DNA from: an uncultured Eubacteriales bacterium | GTDB taxonomy: Bacteria > Bacillota > Clostridia > Oscillospirales > Acutalibacteraceae | DNA: 18,771 nucleotides | Direction: 5' to 3' | NCBI GenBank assembly: GCA_934466515.1 | Contig: CAKSLH010000013.1 | Coordinates: 1 to 18,771 of the forward strand | Translations under genes and position numbers: made by a program | The notes under the pieces: model-generated | The model's database searches: none | What the model was told of the DNA's origin: nothing | What the model saw: the letters and a program-made list of their open reading frames with translations, nothing else | Part shown: in pieces, positions 1 to 7,467 of the stretch | Layout of the letters: the number at the start of each line of letters is the position of its first letter | Numbering within the stretch: position 1 is the stretch's first letter

Positions 1-6
1 TTAGAC

Positions 7-106
7 GAAAGGGGAAGTGGGTCAGCCTGAAAGGCTGAGCCGATAGGGTTTGGTTATATCCGTGCCGTAAGGCACACATTGGTCTAATATCTAACATCTA
101 ATGTCT
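7..106. repeat. Intergenic direct repeat, copy 1 (100 bp)
   Basis: This segment recurs at 292-391 with about 95 of 100 identical bases. It contains two small hairpins: TCAGCCT/AGGCTGA with loop GAA (22-38), and GTGCC/GGCAC with a GTAA tetraloop (62-75). It ends in a microrepeat of TCTAA-like units (about 83-115). No open frame of note crosses it. It resembles the palindromic intergenic repeats I recall from gut Clostridia genomes; that family assignment is from memory and not verified. Confidence 0.85.
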
Positions 107-129
107 GAAATCTAAAACAATACCCCTCA

Positions 130-302
130 GTCGCAATTAAATTGCGACAACGCTTTTCCTCCGGAAGACGGGAACCCTTTTGTCTGCTGTCGCAGACATT
201 TCCCCTAACAGGGGAATCTCCTCTGTATGCTATCGCATAAGAAGGGAGCCTTGCTTTAGATTTTGCTGAATCCCAAGCTTCCCCTTTATTTGAAAGGGGA
301 AG
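130..302. repeat. Block of consecutive hairpins between the two direct repeats
   Basis: At least five short perfect inverted repeats follow one another: GTCGCAAT/ATTGCGAC (130-148), GTCTGC/GCAGAC (182-197), TCCCC/GGGGA (201-215), TATGC/GCATA (226-239) and CTTCCCCTTT/AAAGGGGAAG (278-302). The right arm of the last runs into repeat copy 2. Stem sequences differ while the layout of stem, 3-5 nt loop and short linker recurs. This fits either a mosaic of mobile palindromic units or a structured RNA; there is no coding signal. Confidence 0.7.
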
Positions 303-391
303 TGGCTCAGCCTTTTAGGCTGAGCCGATAGGGTTTGGTTATATCCGTGCCGTAAGGCACACATTGGTCTAATGTCTAACATCTAATGTCT
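292..391. repeat. Intergenic direct repeat, copy 2 (100 bp)
   Basis: This is the second copy of the 7-106 segment, offset by exactly 285 bp. Three of the five differences fall in the loop of the first hairpin (TTT instead of GAA). A fourth (C306 instead of G21) extends its stem to GCTCAGCCT/AGGCTGAGC (305-325). The GTGCC-GTAA-GGCAC hairpin (347-360) is unchanged. Changes confined to a loop, plus one that adds a pair, suggest the fold matters. Confidence 0.85.
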
Positions 392-403
392 AGTATCTAG
401 AAT

Positions 404-439
404 AACAGCAGCCTCTTTAATGTAAAAGAAGCTGCTGTT
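404..439 (-). terminator. Hairpin terminator of the Gld-like ABC operon
   Basis: A 15-bp stem (404-418 with 425-439) and a 6-nt loop lie just past the stop codon at 443. The single non-Watson-Crick position (C413/A430 on the plus strand) becomes a G:U wobble in the minus-strand RNA, so the structure is intact in the transcript of the leftward operon. The U tract is weak on the minus side, while the plus side is T-rich, so it could act in both directions. Confidence 0.75.
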
Positions 440-442
440 TAT

Positions 443-1984
443 TTATTTTATTATCTTTTTTAAAGCTTTAGTAAACTTATTATAATCGGAAAGGGTAATG
501 TTGCCTTTATCCTGTCCGTTTAAAAATACTTTAAATCTTGTAGCGGAAATCTGAGAAAAGGCAATATCAATATCGCTTCTGTTATCCGCAAATTTAAGCT
601 TTACGGTGCAGGCGGTTTTTCCCGCGTTTGCCGACTGATAATCGGTAACGCTGAGACCGACGAAAACGGAATAAAAATCCTGAAATTCGGATTCTTTGAT
701 TTTCTTGCCGTTTAATTTAATTTCAAAGGTTGTTTTGCCGTCTTCATCTTCGGAAGAGGAAACCGAGAAATTATAATTTTGTCCGTCAAGCGAGACATCA
801 AATTCCGAAAGCGACGAAAGCATATACGGGGCAATCATTTTAAGATAATAATCCTCTGACTTTGTGCCTACAACCGAAAGATACTCATTACTTACCTTTT
901 TAACGATTTTACTCTCATCATTGATCACAGCGCAATACTCATCGTCAACCTTTGAAATCTTAAAGGTCTTCTTTTCTCCTGCGACAGAAACCGAAACAAC
1001 ATAATCGGGATTATCAAGACCGAATTTTTTAAGCGTTTCGGGGTTAATATCAAGTGAATATGCGCCGGCAACCGTGGTAGAGGAGCTGAAAAGCTGTAAA
1101 AGCTTATCCGTATTATCGGCAAAGCCCGAAATCGGAGAAACGGTTATAAAGGGCGCCGCGGACGAAGAGCTTTCGTCGGTATTAGGTCTGATAACAAGAG
1201 GCTTTTCAAAGCTTTTGCCCGAAACCGACAGCTCATCAAACGAAGAAAGCGTGCCCGAAGAGGATTTATATGAGGAAATATCCGCGCTGAATGCCGCCGC
1301 TTCAAAGCCCGAAGAATCGGCAAGGTCTAAAAGCTCAAAATCAAAGCCTGTAACCGCGCTGTCCTTTACAAGATAAATCTTATCTCCCGTTTCCGAGGAC
1401 GAAAAATAATATCCGTCATTGCTAAGCGCGGTGTTCCCTACGAAAAGAGAATAGGTGCTGCCGTCGTCAAGAGTGACATTAACCGTAAAGAGGGGCGTAT
1501 CAAGTCCGCATTCCGCCGCCGACATCTTTTCAATTTCTCTGTCCGCCGAAACGGTTGCGGCACCGCTTACAATATTTCCTACTGCAGACGAGTCTGTAAG
1601 CGACTCACCGACGCCCGAAACGCACCATTTAACAGTATCGGAAGAGGAGCTGTCTGAAGACGGCTCCGTTTTCTTATAAAACGAAAAGCTTCCGTTTTTA
1701 TTCTTAACCTCAACCGTGGTTATATCCGACTGGGAATGTGCGATAACCTCAATTTGCTTTGAATCGGAAGAGGAATTATCGGTATCCTTAGGCTTTATTT
1801 TTAATTTAACGGTAACCGCGGCGGCGACTATAAGTCCTACGGCGAGAACGCCTGAGCAGAGGGCTATAATTCTTCTGCTCTTAGCGCTTAGCCTTTTTTC
1901 TTTTACGGTTTTTTCGGCAGGGTCGGAAAAGATACTTGAATTTTCTTCCTCTGTTTTATTCTCTTCATCAAAAAAATCGCTCAT
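443..1984 (-). CDS. DUF4340-type membrane-anchored protein of a Gld-like ABC operon
   Basis: A 513-residue protein with a charged acidic N-terminus, a positively charged patch and one transmembrane helix at about residues 38-60. A long extracytoplasmic part rich in Ser/Asp/Lys follows, with recurring segments such as CGLDTPLFTVNVTLDDGS and FGLDNPDYVVSVSV. The GLDxPxxxVxV pattern is typical of DUF4340 proteins, which commonly sit beside GldG/ABC-2 genes; the domain appears to be present more than once. The start ATG overlaps the stop of the upstream gldG-like gene (ATGA), with AGGAG at 1997-2001. As last gene of the operon it is probably an accessory surface component. The DUF4340 call rests on motif memory, and the substrate of the complex is unknown. 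Confidence 0.75.
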   Translation of the reverse strand: MSDFFDEENKTEEENSSIFSDPAEKTVKEKRLSAKSRRIIALCSGVLAVGLIVAAAVTVKLKIKPKDTDNSSSDSKQIEVIAHSQSDITTVEVKNKNGSFSFYKKTEPSSDSSSSDTVKWCVSGVGESLTDSSAVGNIVSGAATVSADREIEKMSAAECGLDTPLFTVNVTLDDGSTYSLFVGNTALSNDGYYFSSSETGDKIYLVKDSAVTGFDFELLDLADSSGFEAAAFSADISSYKSSSGTLSSFDELSVSGKSFEKPLVIRPNTDESSSSAAPFITVSPISGFADNTDKLLQLFSSSTTVAGAYSLDINPETLKKFGLDNPDYVVSVSVAGEKKTFKISKVDDEYCAVINDESKIVKKVSNEYLSVVGTKSEDYYLKMIAPYMLSSLSEFDVSLDGQNYNFSVSSSEDEDGKTTFEIKLNGKKIKESEFQDFYSVFVGLSVTDYQSANAGKTACTVKLKFADNRSDIDIAFSQISATRFKVFLNGQDKGNITLSDYNKFTKALKKIIK

Positions 1985-3585
1985 TGCGCATTTCTTCTCC
2001 TGATATAAATTACAATTCCCGAAACAATTGTCAGAACAGGAATAAGGATAATAAAGAAGAATACTACCGCAGATTTTCCGCCGTTTGTTATTTTATCCTT
2101 ATAGCTTTCGTTTTCTACGGTCTTGGTTACAAACTTAATATCCGTCGTTCCGACATCGGAATTTCTTTCGGTTACCGCAAGGACAACATCTTTATTTCCG
2201 CAGTTCTGATAATCAACCCACTCCGAGTTTATAAATTCGGAGCTTGAAAATACTGTAACATAGCTTGAAATCTCTTTGCCGTCGCTGTCATAATCTGACT
2301 TCTTTGCCTGAACGGCTGTTGCAAATGCGGCATAATCCTCTTTCTTGACGCTGTAATTCTCATCCGCGTCGGAAGGAACCTTAAAAGCGCCGTTATAAGC
2401 AGATACAAGAGCGGTTACGGTTACGGATTTATCGGCAGGCTCATCGGTAAGCAGCGGAACATTTTTCCCCGTAAGACAGGTAGCATTACTTAAAATAGCG
2501 CCATTTGAGTCTAAGCTGTATCCCGTAGCAGGGTCATTTCCGTAAGGATAAGCCGAAAAGGTTTTGCCTTCTTCGATAACTATACCGTAATCCGAGAGGA
2601 AAGATGAAATATTCGGCAGGTACGGACAAGACGAATCGGCAAAATAAATCAAGCCCTTTTTAAGCTTTCCGTCGTTTTCAAGGAACGAGGAAATCGCATT
2701 TATCTCCTGCTCAAAGAAATCCTTTGAGGGAGCGATAATCGCTATTGCGTCAAAATCCGAGGAAACCGAGGTTATAATGCTGTCGGAAATAACCTGCGTC
2801 TCAAAATTATTATCCTTTAAAAGATTTTCATAGTTTTCGGTGCTGACATTATCGCTGTGACCGGTCAAAATAGCAATTTTCTTAGTCTGAGAGGAAAGCG
2901 CATAGGAAACGGCGCTTGTAAGCGATTTTTCGATATTGTTTCCGGTTATCTGATAGGAAGCGCCCATACCGTAGGAAGCATAGCCGGTTGAATCATAAAC
3001 TTCATAAATATCATCGAAAGAAACCTTTTTGCTTTTTGCGGTATCTTTACTGTAGACGATAATATCGCCGTAAGCAGGGTTAAGATTTGAAAAACCGAAT
3101 TCATTTGAAAGCTTACTGAACTGTGAGGAATTTATTTCGGCAAACTGCACCTTTATATTCTTATTAGCCTTTTTATATTCGTTTATAAGAGTAAGAGTCT
3201 GTGAAAAATAGCTTGAATCGGAGGTTACATTCTTATTCTGGCACCAATAATTAGTCATATAATAAGAATAATTATCCTCATCGGAGCAGACAAGAATATT
3301 GACCTTTGAGTCTATTTTCTTAATATATTTCAAATTTTCCTCGCTTACCGTATTCGATTCATTCGGCGACATATTAAATTCAAGGCTTACTCTGTCGGAA
3401 AGGACAGAAACAAACCAATTGAAAAGAATAAGCACCGCCAGCACGATAACTATAAGCGCGGCTGAAAATCCGCCTTTTTTAAGGGCATACTGATTTTTAA
3501 GCTTTTTTAATTTTTTCTCTTTCTTTTCTTTTTTCTTTTTGGGCAAGGTTTCTTTTACAATTTCATTTGAATTATTATTTTCCAT
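1981..3585 (-). CDS. GldG-like ABC transporter auxiliary protein
   Basis: A 534-residue protein with a Lys-rich cytoplasmic N-terminus (about residues 15-33), one membrane helix at about 39-62 and a large extracytoplasmic domain. A second helix (about 505-528) precedes a short RRRNAQ tail. The segment after the first helix (RVSLEFNMSPNESNTVSEENLKYIKKIDSKVNILV, not contiguous evidence beyond this region) matches the family pattern in which a short strand and 'S.e..k.i..ld..v.i' precede a thioredoxin/GATase-like fold. IAILTGHSD is the typical central motif of the ABC_transp_aux family (PF09822). The start is set by AGGAGG at 3595-3600, eight bases from the ATG. It lies 15 bp from the permease gene and overlaps the DUF4340 gene. 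In Bacteroidota gliding systems GldG works with GldA and GldF; here the role is inferred as a partner of the ABC pair. Confidence 0.8.
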   Translation of the reverse strand: MENNNSNEIVKETLPKKKKEKKEKKLKKLKNQYALKKGGFSAALIVIVLAVLILFNWFVSVLSDRVSLEFNMSPNESNTVSEENLKYIKKIDSKVNILVCSDEDNYSYYMTNYWCQNKNVTSDSSYFSQTLTLINEYKKANKNIKVQFAEINSSQFSKLSNEFGFSNLNPAYGDIIVYSKDTAKSKKVSFDDIYEVYDSTGYASYGMGASYQITGNNIEKSLTSAVSYALSSQTKKIAILTGHSDNVSTENYENLLKDNNFETQVISDSIITSVSSDFDAIAIIAPSKDFFEQEINAISSFLENDGKLKKGLIYFADSSCPYLPNISSFLSDYGIVIEEGKTFSAYPYGNDPATGYSLDSNGAILSNATCLTGKNVPLLTDEPADKSVTVTALVSAYNGAFKVPSDADENYSVKKEDYAAFATAVQAKKSDYDSDGKEISSYVTVFSSSEFINSEWVDYQNCGNKDVVLAVTERNSDVGTTDIKFVTKTVENESYKDKITNGGKSAVVFFFIILIPVLTIVSGIVIYIRRRNAQ

Positions 3586-3600
3586 ATTAAAAAACCTCCT

Positions 3601-4368
3601 TTAAGCCCATCTGCGCTTTTCAAGCGAACGGACAGACAAAAACAGAAATACCGCCGAGGCGCTCAAAAAGTAAATCACATTAGGAACCGAGAATACAGGC
3701 TCTGCAAAGCTTGTTATTCTTTCTTCAATATTTATCGCGCTTAAAAATTTCTGAACACATGTGATTAAAACATTCAGGAATTTATTCGCGAGATTGACAA
3801 GTCCGCTTGTCGATGAAGTGCTTCTTTTTGTAACGGCGCTTGAAAGATTGCCGCTTACCGAAACTATAAACACAACAACATACATCATAAACGCGCTTAC
3901 TACCGGACTTTCGGTGAGCGACGAAACAAACATACCTACCGATATGAAAGCCGCGCCCATAAGCAGAATTCCGAAAAGCGAATAAAGATAGCTTAATATA
4001 TTGACCGAAACATAGCTTGCGGAAATAATTTCAAATATAACAGTCGGCGCAAACGCAATAGTATAAAGTGTAAATGCGGCAAGGAATTTGCCCATAACAA
4101 TTCCCGTAAGACTGACGGGAGCGGTGAGAAGCACCTGATCGGTCTTATTCCTGCGCTCCTCGCTGAGCAGACGCATGGTTATAATAGGCACAGTGAATTC
4201 AACTATTGAATACATGGCAATTATAAGCACGGAAATTTCGGGGCTGCCGTTTAAATAAAGATATTCATAATAAAAAATTCCGAGAATGAGATAATATGCC
4301 GCAAGGACAACGAAGCCGAGCGGTGTATTAAAATATGATTTCAGTTCTCTTTTAAATACTGCCTTCAT
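3601..4368 (-). CDS. ABC-2 type permease, GldF-like
   Basis: A 255-residue polytopic protein with about six membrane helices (near residues 15-35, 50-65, 95-115, 130-150, 155-175 and 230-250). It opens with MKAVFKRELKSYFNTPLG, the usual cytoplasmic amphipathic start of ABC-2 permeases whose members read 'FKRELksyF.sP.gyv'. The conserved RLLSEERRNKTDQVLLTAPV coupling segment lies near residues 66-85. Its ATG overlaps the stop of the ATPase gene (ATGA), implying translational coupling. Together they should form a heteromeric exporter or a membrane-embedded mechanical device like GldA-GldF. No substrate can be read from the sequence. Confidence 0.85.
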   Translation of the reverse strand: MKAVFKRELKSYFNTPLGFVVLAAYYLILGIFYYEYLYLNGSPEISVLIIAMYSIVEFTVPIITMRLLSEERRNKTDQVLLTAPVSLTGIVMGKFLAAFTLYTIAFAPTVIFEIISASYVSVNILSYLYSLFGILLMGAAFISVGMFVSSLTESPVVSAFMMYVVVFIVSVSGNLSSAVTKRSTSSTSGLVNLANKFLNVLITCVQKFLSAINIEERITSFAEPVFSVPNVIYFLSASAVFLFLSVRSLEKRRWA

Positions 4369-5396
4369 GCTTCATCCCCGCTTTCTTCCGTTTCAAATTC
4401 GGTTTCTTTGTTTTCTTCTTTGCTTTCTTCGGTTAAGCCTAAAAGCCTTTTAGCCTCCGAATTATCGGAAACCTCAGTAAGCTTTAAGAAGATCCTTTCC
4501 AAAGACAGTCTGTTATCGCTGAGGCTTAATATTGTTTTTCCCCTCTCGGTTACTCTTTCAAAGACAGCCGCTCTTATATCCGCACCGTTTTCGGGAGTTA
4601 TCAAAAAATCAAAGCTTCCCTTTTCCATGCTTCCGAGGCTCTCGACCGAGGCGACATCCTTTATACCCATAAGGGCTTTTTTCATATCCGCTTCTTCGCA
4701 TACTATTCTTGCGGTCACGGATTTATCGGCAGACAGTCTTTCCGAAAGATTTGAGAGCATATCGTCCGCCACTATCTGTCCGCGGTTTATTATAATTACT
4801 CTTTTACATACCGCCTGAATTTCCGAAAGGATATGAGAAGAAAGAATTATAGTATGATTTTTTCCGAGCTTGGAAATAAGATTTCTTATTTCGATTATCT
4901 GTTTCGGGTCAAGTCCGACAGTCGGCTCGTCAAGAATAAGTATATCGGGATTGCCGATAAGAGCCGCCGCAAAGCCGACGCGCTGTCTGTAGCCCTTAGA
5001 AAGGTTTTTTATAAGACGGTTCTTCACATTATCGACCTTAACCAGCCTTTCAACCTCTTCGATATGTGCGTTCTTAGGGAATTTTACCTTTTTAAGGTCA
5101 TAAATAAAGCTTAAATATTCCCTAACCTTCATATCGTTATAAAGGGGCGGGATTTCCGGAAGATATCCTATTCTTTTCTTCGCCTGTTCGGGTTCCTCGG
5201 AAATATCAAACCCGTCAACCGTAACATTTCCGCGGGTAAGTGAAAGGTAGCCGGTGATAATATTCATTATAGTTGATTTACCGGCACCGTTAGGTCCCAA
5301 AAAGCCGACAATTTCGCCCTTGCCTATGGAAAAGCTTACATTATCCACCGCAAGAAAGCTGCCGTATCTTTTGCTAAGACCGCTGACTTCTATCAT
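4365..5396 (-). CDS. ABC transporter ATP-binding protein, GldA-like
   Basis: A 343-residue ATPase that powers the adjacent permease. Visible motifs are Walker A GPNGAGKS (residues 34-41), signature LSKGYRQRV (132-140), Walker B LILDEPT (153-159) and switch His in SSHIL (188). The Q-loop position reads YLPEIPPLY, with Glu where many ABC proteins have Gln, which is usual for this subfamily. After about residue 220 there is a C-terminal domain and a very acidic tail ending ETEESGDEA. An in-frame ATG two codons upstream (5402) is only one base from the GGAGG at 5404-5408. The ATG at 5396 has a 7-base spacing and gives the family-typical start MIEVSGLSKRYG, so it is preferred. First gene of a four-gene operon. 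Confidence 0.88.
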   Translation of the reverse strand: MIEVSGLSKRYGSFLAVDNVSFSIGKGEIVGFLGPNGAGKSTIMNIITGYLSLTRGNVTVDGFDISEEPEQAKKRIGYLPEIPPLYNDMKVREYLSFIYDLKKVKFPKNAHIEEVERLVKVDNVKNRLIKNLSKGYRQRVGFAAALIGNPDILILDEPTVGLDPKQIIEIRNLISKLGKNHTIILSSHILSEIQAVCKRVIIINRGQIVADDMLSNLSERLSADKSVTARIVCEEADMKKALMGIKDVASVESLGSMEKGSFDFLITPENGADIRAAVFERVTERGKTILSLSDNRLSLERIFLKLTEVSDNSEAKRLLGLTEESKEENKETEFETEESGDEA

Positions 5397-5403
5397 TGCC
5401 ATT

Positions 5404-5408
5404 CCTCC
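5404..5408 (-). promoter_or_regulatory. Ribosome binding site that fixes the ABC ATPase start
   Basis: On the minus strand this reads GGAGG. The longer frame would start at 5402, one base away and too close for initiation. The ATG at 5396 lies seven bases away, so translation should begin there. Confidence 0.75.
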
Positions 5409-5426
5409 AAAGCAAATTTTTAACTT

Positions 5427-5455
5427 ATTTTACCATAAAAAAAAGTACAAATTAT
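5427..5455 (-). promoter_or_regulatory. Possible extended -10 promoter of the Gld-like operon
   Basis: On the minus strand TGG-TAAAAT (5427-5435) forms a TGn-extended -10 box in an AT-rich gap between the terminator at 5475-5499 and the ATPase gene. No good -35 box is seen at 16-18 bp upstream (ATAATT-like at best). A promoter is needed here because the preceding unit terminates, but the exact site is uncertain. Confidence 0.4.
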
Positions 5456-5474
5456 GAATAATTGTTAAACAATG

Positions 5475-5499
5475 AAAAAAGCGCGGATAAATTCCGCGC
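5475..5499 (-). terminator. Intrinsic terminator of the Asp23 gene
   Basis: The minus-strand RNA forms a 7-bp stem GCGCGGA/TCCGCGC (5481-5499) with a 5-nt loop, followed directly by six U residues (5475-5480). This classical rho-independent terminator lies about 20 bp past the Asp23 stop and separates it from the ABC operon. Confidence 0.88.
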
Positions 5500-5519
5500 A
5501 TAAGAGTTTTTTTATTTAA

Positions 5520-5879
5520 TTAGTTTTCTTCTGCCTGTAAGTCATTTTTAAGGCTGACATCGGCAACAATGACATTAACACCTGTAACAACAGTGCCGGT
5601 CATGGTCTGGATTTTTTCCTTAACATTATTCTGAACATTTAATGCAACAGTCTTTAACGCCGCGTCCTCTTTAACCTTTATATAAACGGTGATATGAACG
5701 GCACCGTTTATAATCTCGGCTTTAACGCCCTTAAATGCACTTTTAACCTTTATAACATCCTTGATATCCAAAGACTTTCTGCTCAGCTCTACTACTCCGT
5801 CAACCTCTAAAGCGGCAATTTCAGCCATTTTTTCAAGAACCTCGGTGCTTACGGAAAGCTCTGTTTTATTGTCCTGCAT
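5520..5879 (-). CDS. Asp23/Gls24 family envelope stress protein
   Basis: A 119-residue protein covering the whole Asp23/Gls24 (DUF322, PF03780) fold. It starts with an Ile/Val-rich segment, STEVLEKMAEIAALEVDGVV, characteristic of the family ('i..iA..a...v.GV'). A central ITVYIKVKEDAALKTVALNVQ and a C-terminal VTGVNVIVADV strand follow. It has no membrane segment. Members are cytoplasmic proteins often tethered near the membrane and linked to envelope homeostasis; in Bacillus the relative YqhY also lies downstream of spoIIIA. GGAGG at 5888-5892 is eight bases from the ATG. A promoter and terminator of its own make it a single-gene unit, though read-through from spoIIIA is possible because no terminator is visible between them. 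Confidence 0.9.
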   Translation of the reverse strand: MQDNKTELSVSTEVLEKMAEIAALEVDGVVELSRKSLDIKDVIKVKSAFKGVKAEIINGAVHITVYIKVKEDAALKTVALNVQNNVKEKIQTMTGTVVTGVNVIVADVSLKNDLQAEEN

Positions 5880-5914
5880 TTATATTTCCTCCGTTTTCAA
5901 TTGGATTTTAATTT

Positions 5915-5943
5915 AGTATACCATATTTTTTTTAAAATCACAA
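5915..5943 (-). promoter_or_regulatory. Vegetative-type promoter of the Asp23 gene
   Basis: Minus strand: -35 TTGTGA (5938-5943), 17-bp spacer, -10 TATACT (5915-5920) preceded by TGG, which makes an extended -10. The -35 box begins right after the spoIIIAH stop codon. This gives the Asp23 gene expression outside sporulation. Confidence 0.7.
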
Positions 5944-6501
5944 CTACTTTGAGGTAATTATTTTAATATTTGCGAGACCTATTTGCGTCTGAGAGGTTAT
6001 AACATCCTGAATCTGCATGGTTTGAGCGGTTGTAAGACCGTTTGAGCTTACTACCACGGTAATATTATCGTCTCCCATAACCGCAACGCATTTATTAAAG
6101 CCCTTAGCGTTTAAAAGAGTTTCGATATTATTTTCTCTTTCAATTCTTTTGGCAATTTCGCCTGCGATTTTTACCGCTTGCTGCTTATCTGCCTCTGTAA
6201 GCTTATCGTTATCAAGCATTTCGTCAATTTGCTTCTGAGCGTTTTTAAGAGCGGTTTCCCTGTTTTTTCTCGCCGCCGTGAAATAATCGGAAGTGCTTTC
6301 CGACGAGGCTTTTGAATTCTGCTGAGCCTTAGCAGAGGTCTGAACCGTCTTAGCCGAAGAGGTCTGCGAAACATAGGACGCTTCGCCTAAATATTTTTCT
6401 TTTGAAGTAAACTTCATATTGAGCCATACCGCCGCACCCAATGCAATTACCATAAGCACCAAAAGAGCCTGACCCTTTGTAAAAATTTTTACTTTTTTCA
6501 T
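5944..6501 (-). CDS. spoIIIAH: Stage III sporulation protein AH
   Basis: A 185-residue protein with a short basic cytoplasmic start, one membrane helix at about residues 10-28, a Ser/Gln-rich linker and a C-terminal globular domain (about 70-185). That domain begins FTAARKNRETALKNAQKQ and ends with the ring-building fold (CVAVMGDDNITVVVSSNGL). In Bacillus, SpoIIIAH from the mother cell binds SpoIIQ in the forespore membrane to build the intercellular channel; the family resemblance to secretion-ring proteins is known for that species. It is somewhat shorter than the Bacillus protein. GGAGG at 6511-6515, nine bases upstream, sets the start. It follows spoIIIAG by 2 bp and is the last gene of the operon. 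Confidence 0.93.
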   Translation of the reverse strand: MKKVKIFTKGQALLVLMVIALGAAVWLNMKFTSKEKYLGEASYVSQTSSAKTVQTSAKAQQNSKASSESTSDYFTAARKNRETALKNAQKQIDEMLDNDKLTEADKQQAVKIAGEIAKRIERENNIETLLNAKGFNKCVAVMGDDNITVVVSSNGLTTAQTMQIQDVITSQTQIGLANIKIITSK

Positions 6502-6503
6502 TT

Positions 6504-7049
6504 TTAATTACCTCCAGTTATATATACGCGTTTTTCTGTTATATTAAGCGCCGCCGTAACGGCGTTTTTAATATTTTCCGCCACCTGCTCCGAATTTCCG
6601 TTTTCACATATTACCGCCACTCCTCTTACCTGCGGCATAAGCTTAGATACCAACAGCGGTTTTTCCGAGCCGTCCGACTCCTTTACGGTTATGTAGGACT
6701 GAGTGACGCTTTCGCTCGACTGAGCGGATTTATCCTTGCCAGAGCTTGAAGAGGTTTCGCTCTTTTTTTGGTCGGCATAGGTGTATCTTATTCCGCTGTC
6801 AAGAGTTATGATAACCGTAGGCTCGGGGTCTCCCGAAAGCTCTCTTACCATCACCTTTACGCTGTTTTCAAGCTCTTTTTTATATTCCGCCTCGGTAACG
6901 CCGTCCTCCTTTGCCGCCGTTTCCTGTTTTTTAGAAAAATCGGGAACAAGCGAAGACAGGAAAATCAACCCTATTCCTATAAATGCCGCAATTATCAAAA
7001 ATTTCGGATTTTTAATTTTATCGGTTATTTTTTTTAGCTTTTCATTCAT
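6504..7049 (-). CDS. spoIIIAG: Stage III sporulation protein AG
   Basis: A 181-residue protein with one membrane helix (about residues 17-35) after a Lys-rich start. Its extracytoplasmic domain contains VMVRELSGDPEPTVIITLDSG and YTYADQKKSE, matching the SpoIIIAG pattern 'L..l.G.g.v.V.vtld.g.e.vya.d'. A low-complexity Ser-rich insert (about 97-117) interrupts it, and the C-terminal ring-building part resumes at VTQSYITVKESDG and ends with AVTAALNITEKRVYITGG. In Bacillus SpoIIIAG forms a large ring in the intermembrane space. It overlaps spoIIIAF by 8 bp, with a ribosome site AGGTGG at 7059-7064. Shorter than the Bacillus protein, mostly in linker regions. Confidence 0.92.
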   Translation of the reverse strand: MNEKLKKITDKIKNPKFLIIAAFIGIGLIFLSSLVPDFSKKQETAAKEDGVTEAEYKKELENSVKVMVRELSGDPEPTVIITLDSGIRYTYADQKKSETSSSSGKDKSAQSSESVTQSYITVKESDGSEKPLLVSKLMPQVRGVAVICENGNSEQVAENIKNAVTAALNITEKRVYITGGN

Positions 7050-7467
7050 TTATTACTTCCACCTCTAAAGTGCCGTCGGGAGAAATTATTTCCTTTATCT
7101 TTTCAGGGTCTTCGTCCGAAATTACCGTAACCTTAGTAATATTTATGCTGCCGTCTTCGAGTTTATCCGTAATAACCTCAATTTTTTTAAAAGTTATACC
7201 CTCCTTGCCGAGAGCGGTTTTAAAAACCTGCTTTGCAGTATCTTCTGAAAACTGCGAAATATCGGAAATTTCAAACTCCTGCGTATTCAGATTAAGGTCA
7301 AGCTTTGTAATGCTTATTATGCTTGAAAGTGTGCAAAGAAGAACAGTCAGCGCAAAAACATATCTTACGGGCTTTTCAAAAGACCCTTTGGGGCTTAAGA
7401 TAAAAAGTCCGCCTAAGGTACAGCAAAGCGTACAGAAAACCGTTATAAAGCCTTTTAGCGCCGTCAT
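7042..7467 (-). CDS. spoIIIAF: Stage III sporulation protein AF
   Basis: A 141-residue protein with two N-terminal membrane helices (about residues 7-24 and 35-53). A small extracytoplasmic domain follows from about residue 65 to the end (AKQVFKTALGKEGITFKKIEVI, then an alternating strand pattern). This is the SpoIIIAF layout of paired helices plus a ring-building-like domain. It overlaps spoIIIAE by ATGA and spoIIIAG by 8 bp, so translation is coupled. The ribosome site is weak (AGGTAA near 7474-7479). It is thought to be part of the membrane platform of the channel; its specific role is less defined than that of AG and AH. Confidence 0.9.
   Translation of the reverse strand: MTALKGFITVFCTLCCTLGGLFILSPKGSFEKPVRYVFALTVLLCTLSSIISITKLDLNLNTQEFEISDISQFSEDTAKQVFKTALGKEGITFKKIEVITDKLEDGSINITKVTVISDEDPEKIKEIISPDGTLEVEVINE

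Noticed and set aside
1..400. Possible CRISPR array from the repeated segments
   Set aside because: Only two copies of 100 bp exist, separated by 185 bp of hairpin sequence, and no cas genes are nearby.
925..1679. Open frames on the plus strand inside the DUF4340 gene
   Set aside because: They lie antisense to a well-supported gene, have no ribosome sites and give low-complexity products.
4408..5114. Plus-strand open frames of up to 136 codons opposite the ABC ATPase gene
   Set aside because: The minus strand carries all ABC motifs in order. The opposite frames show no recognised domain or ribosome site.
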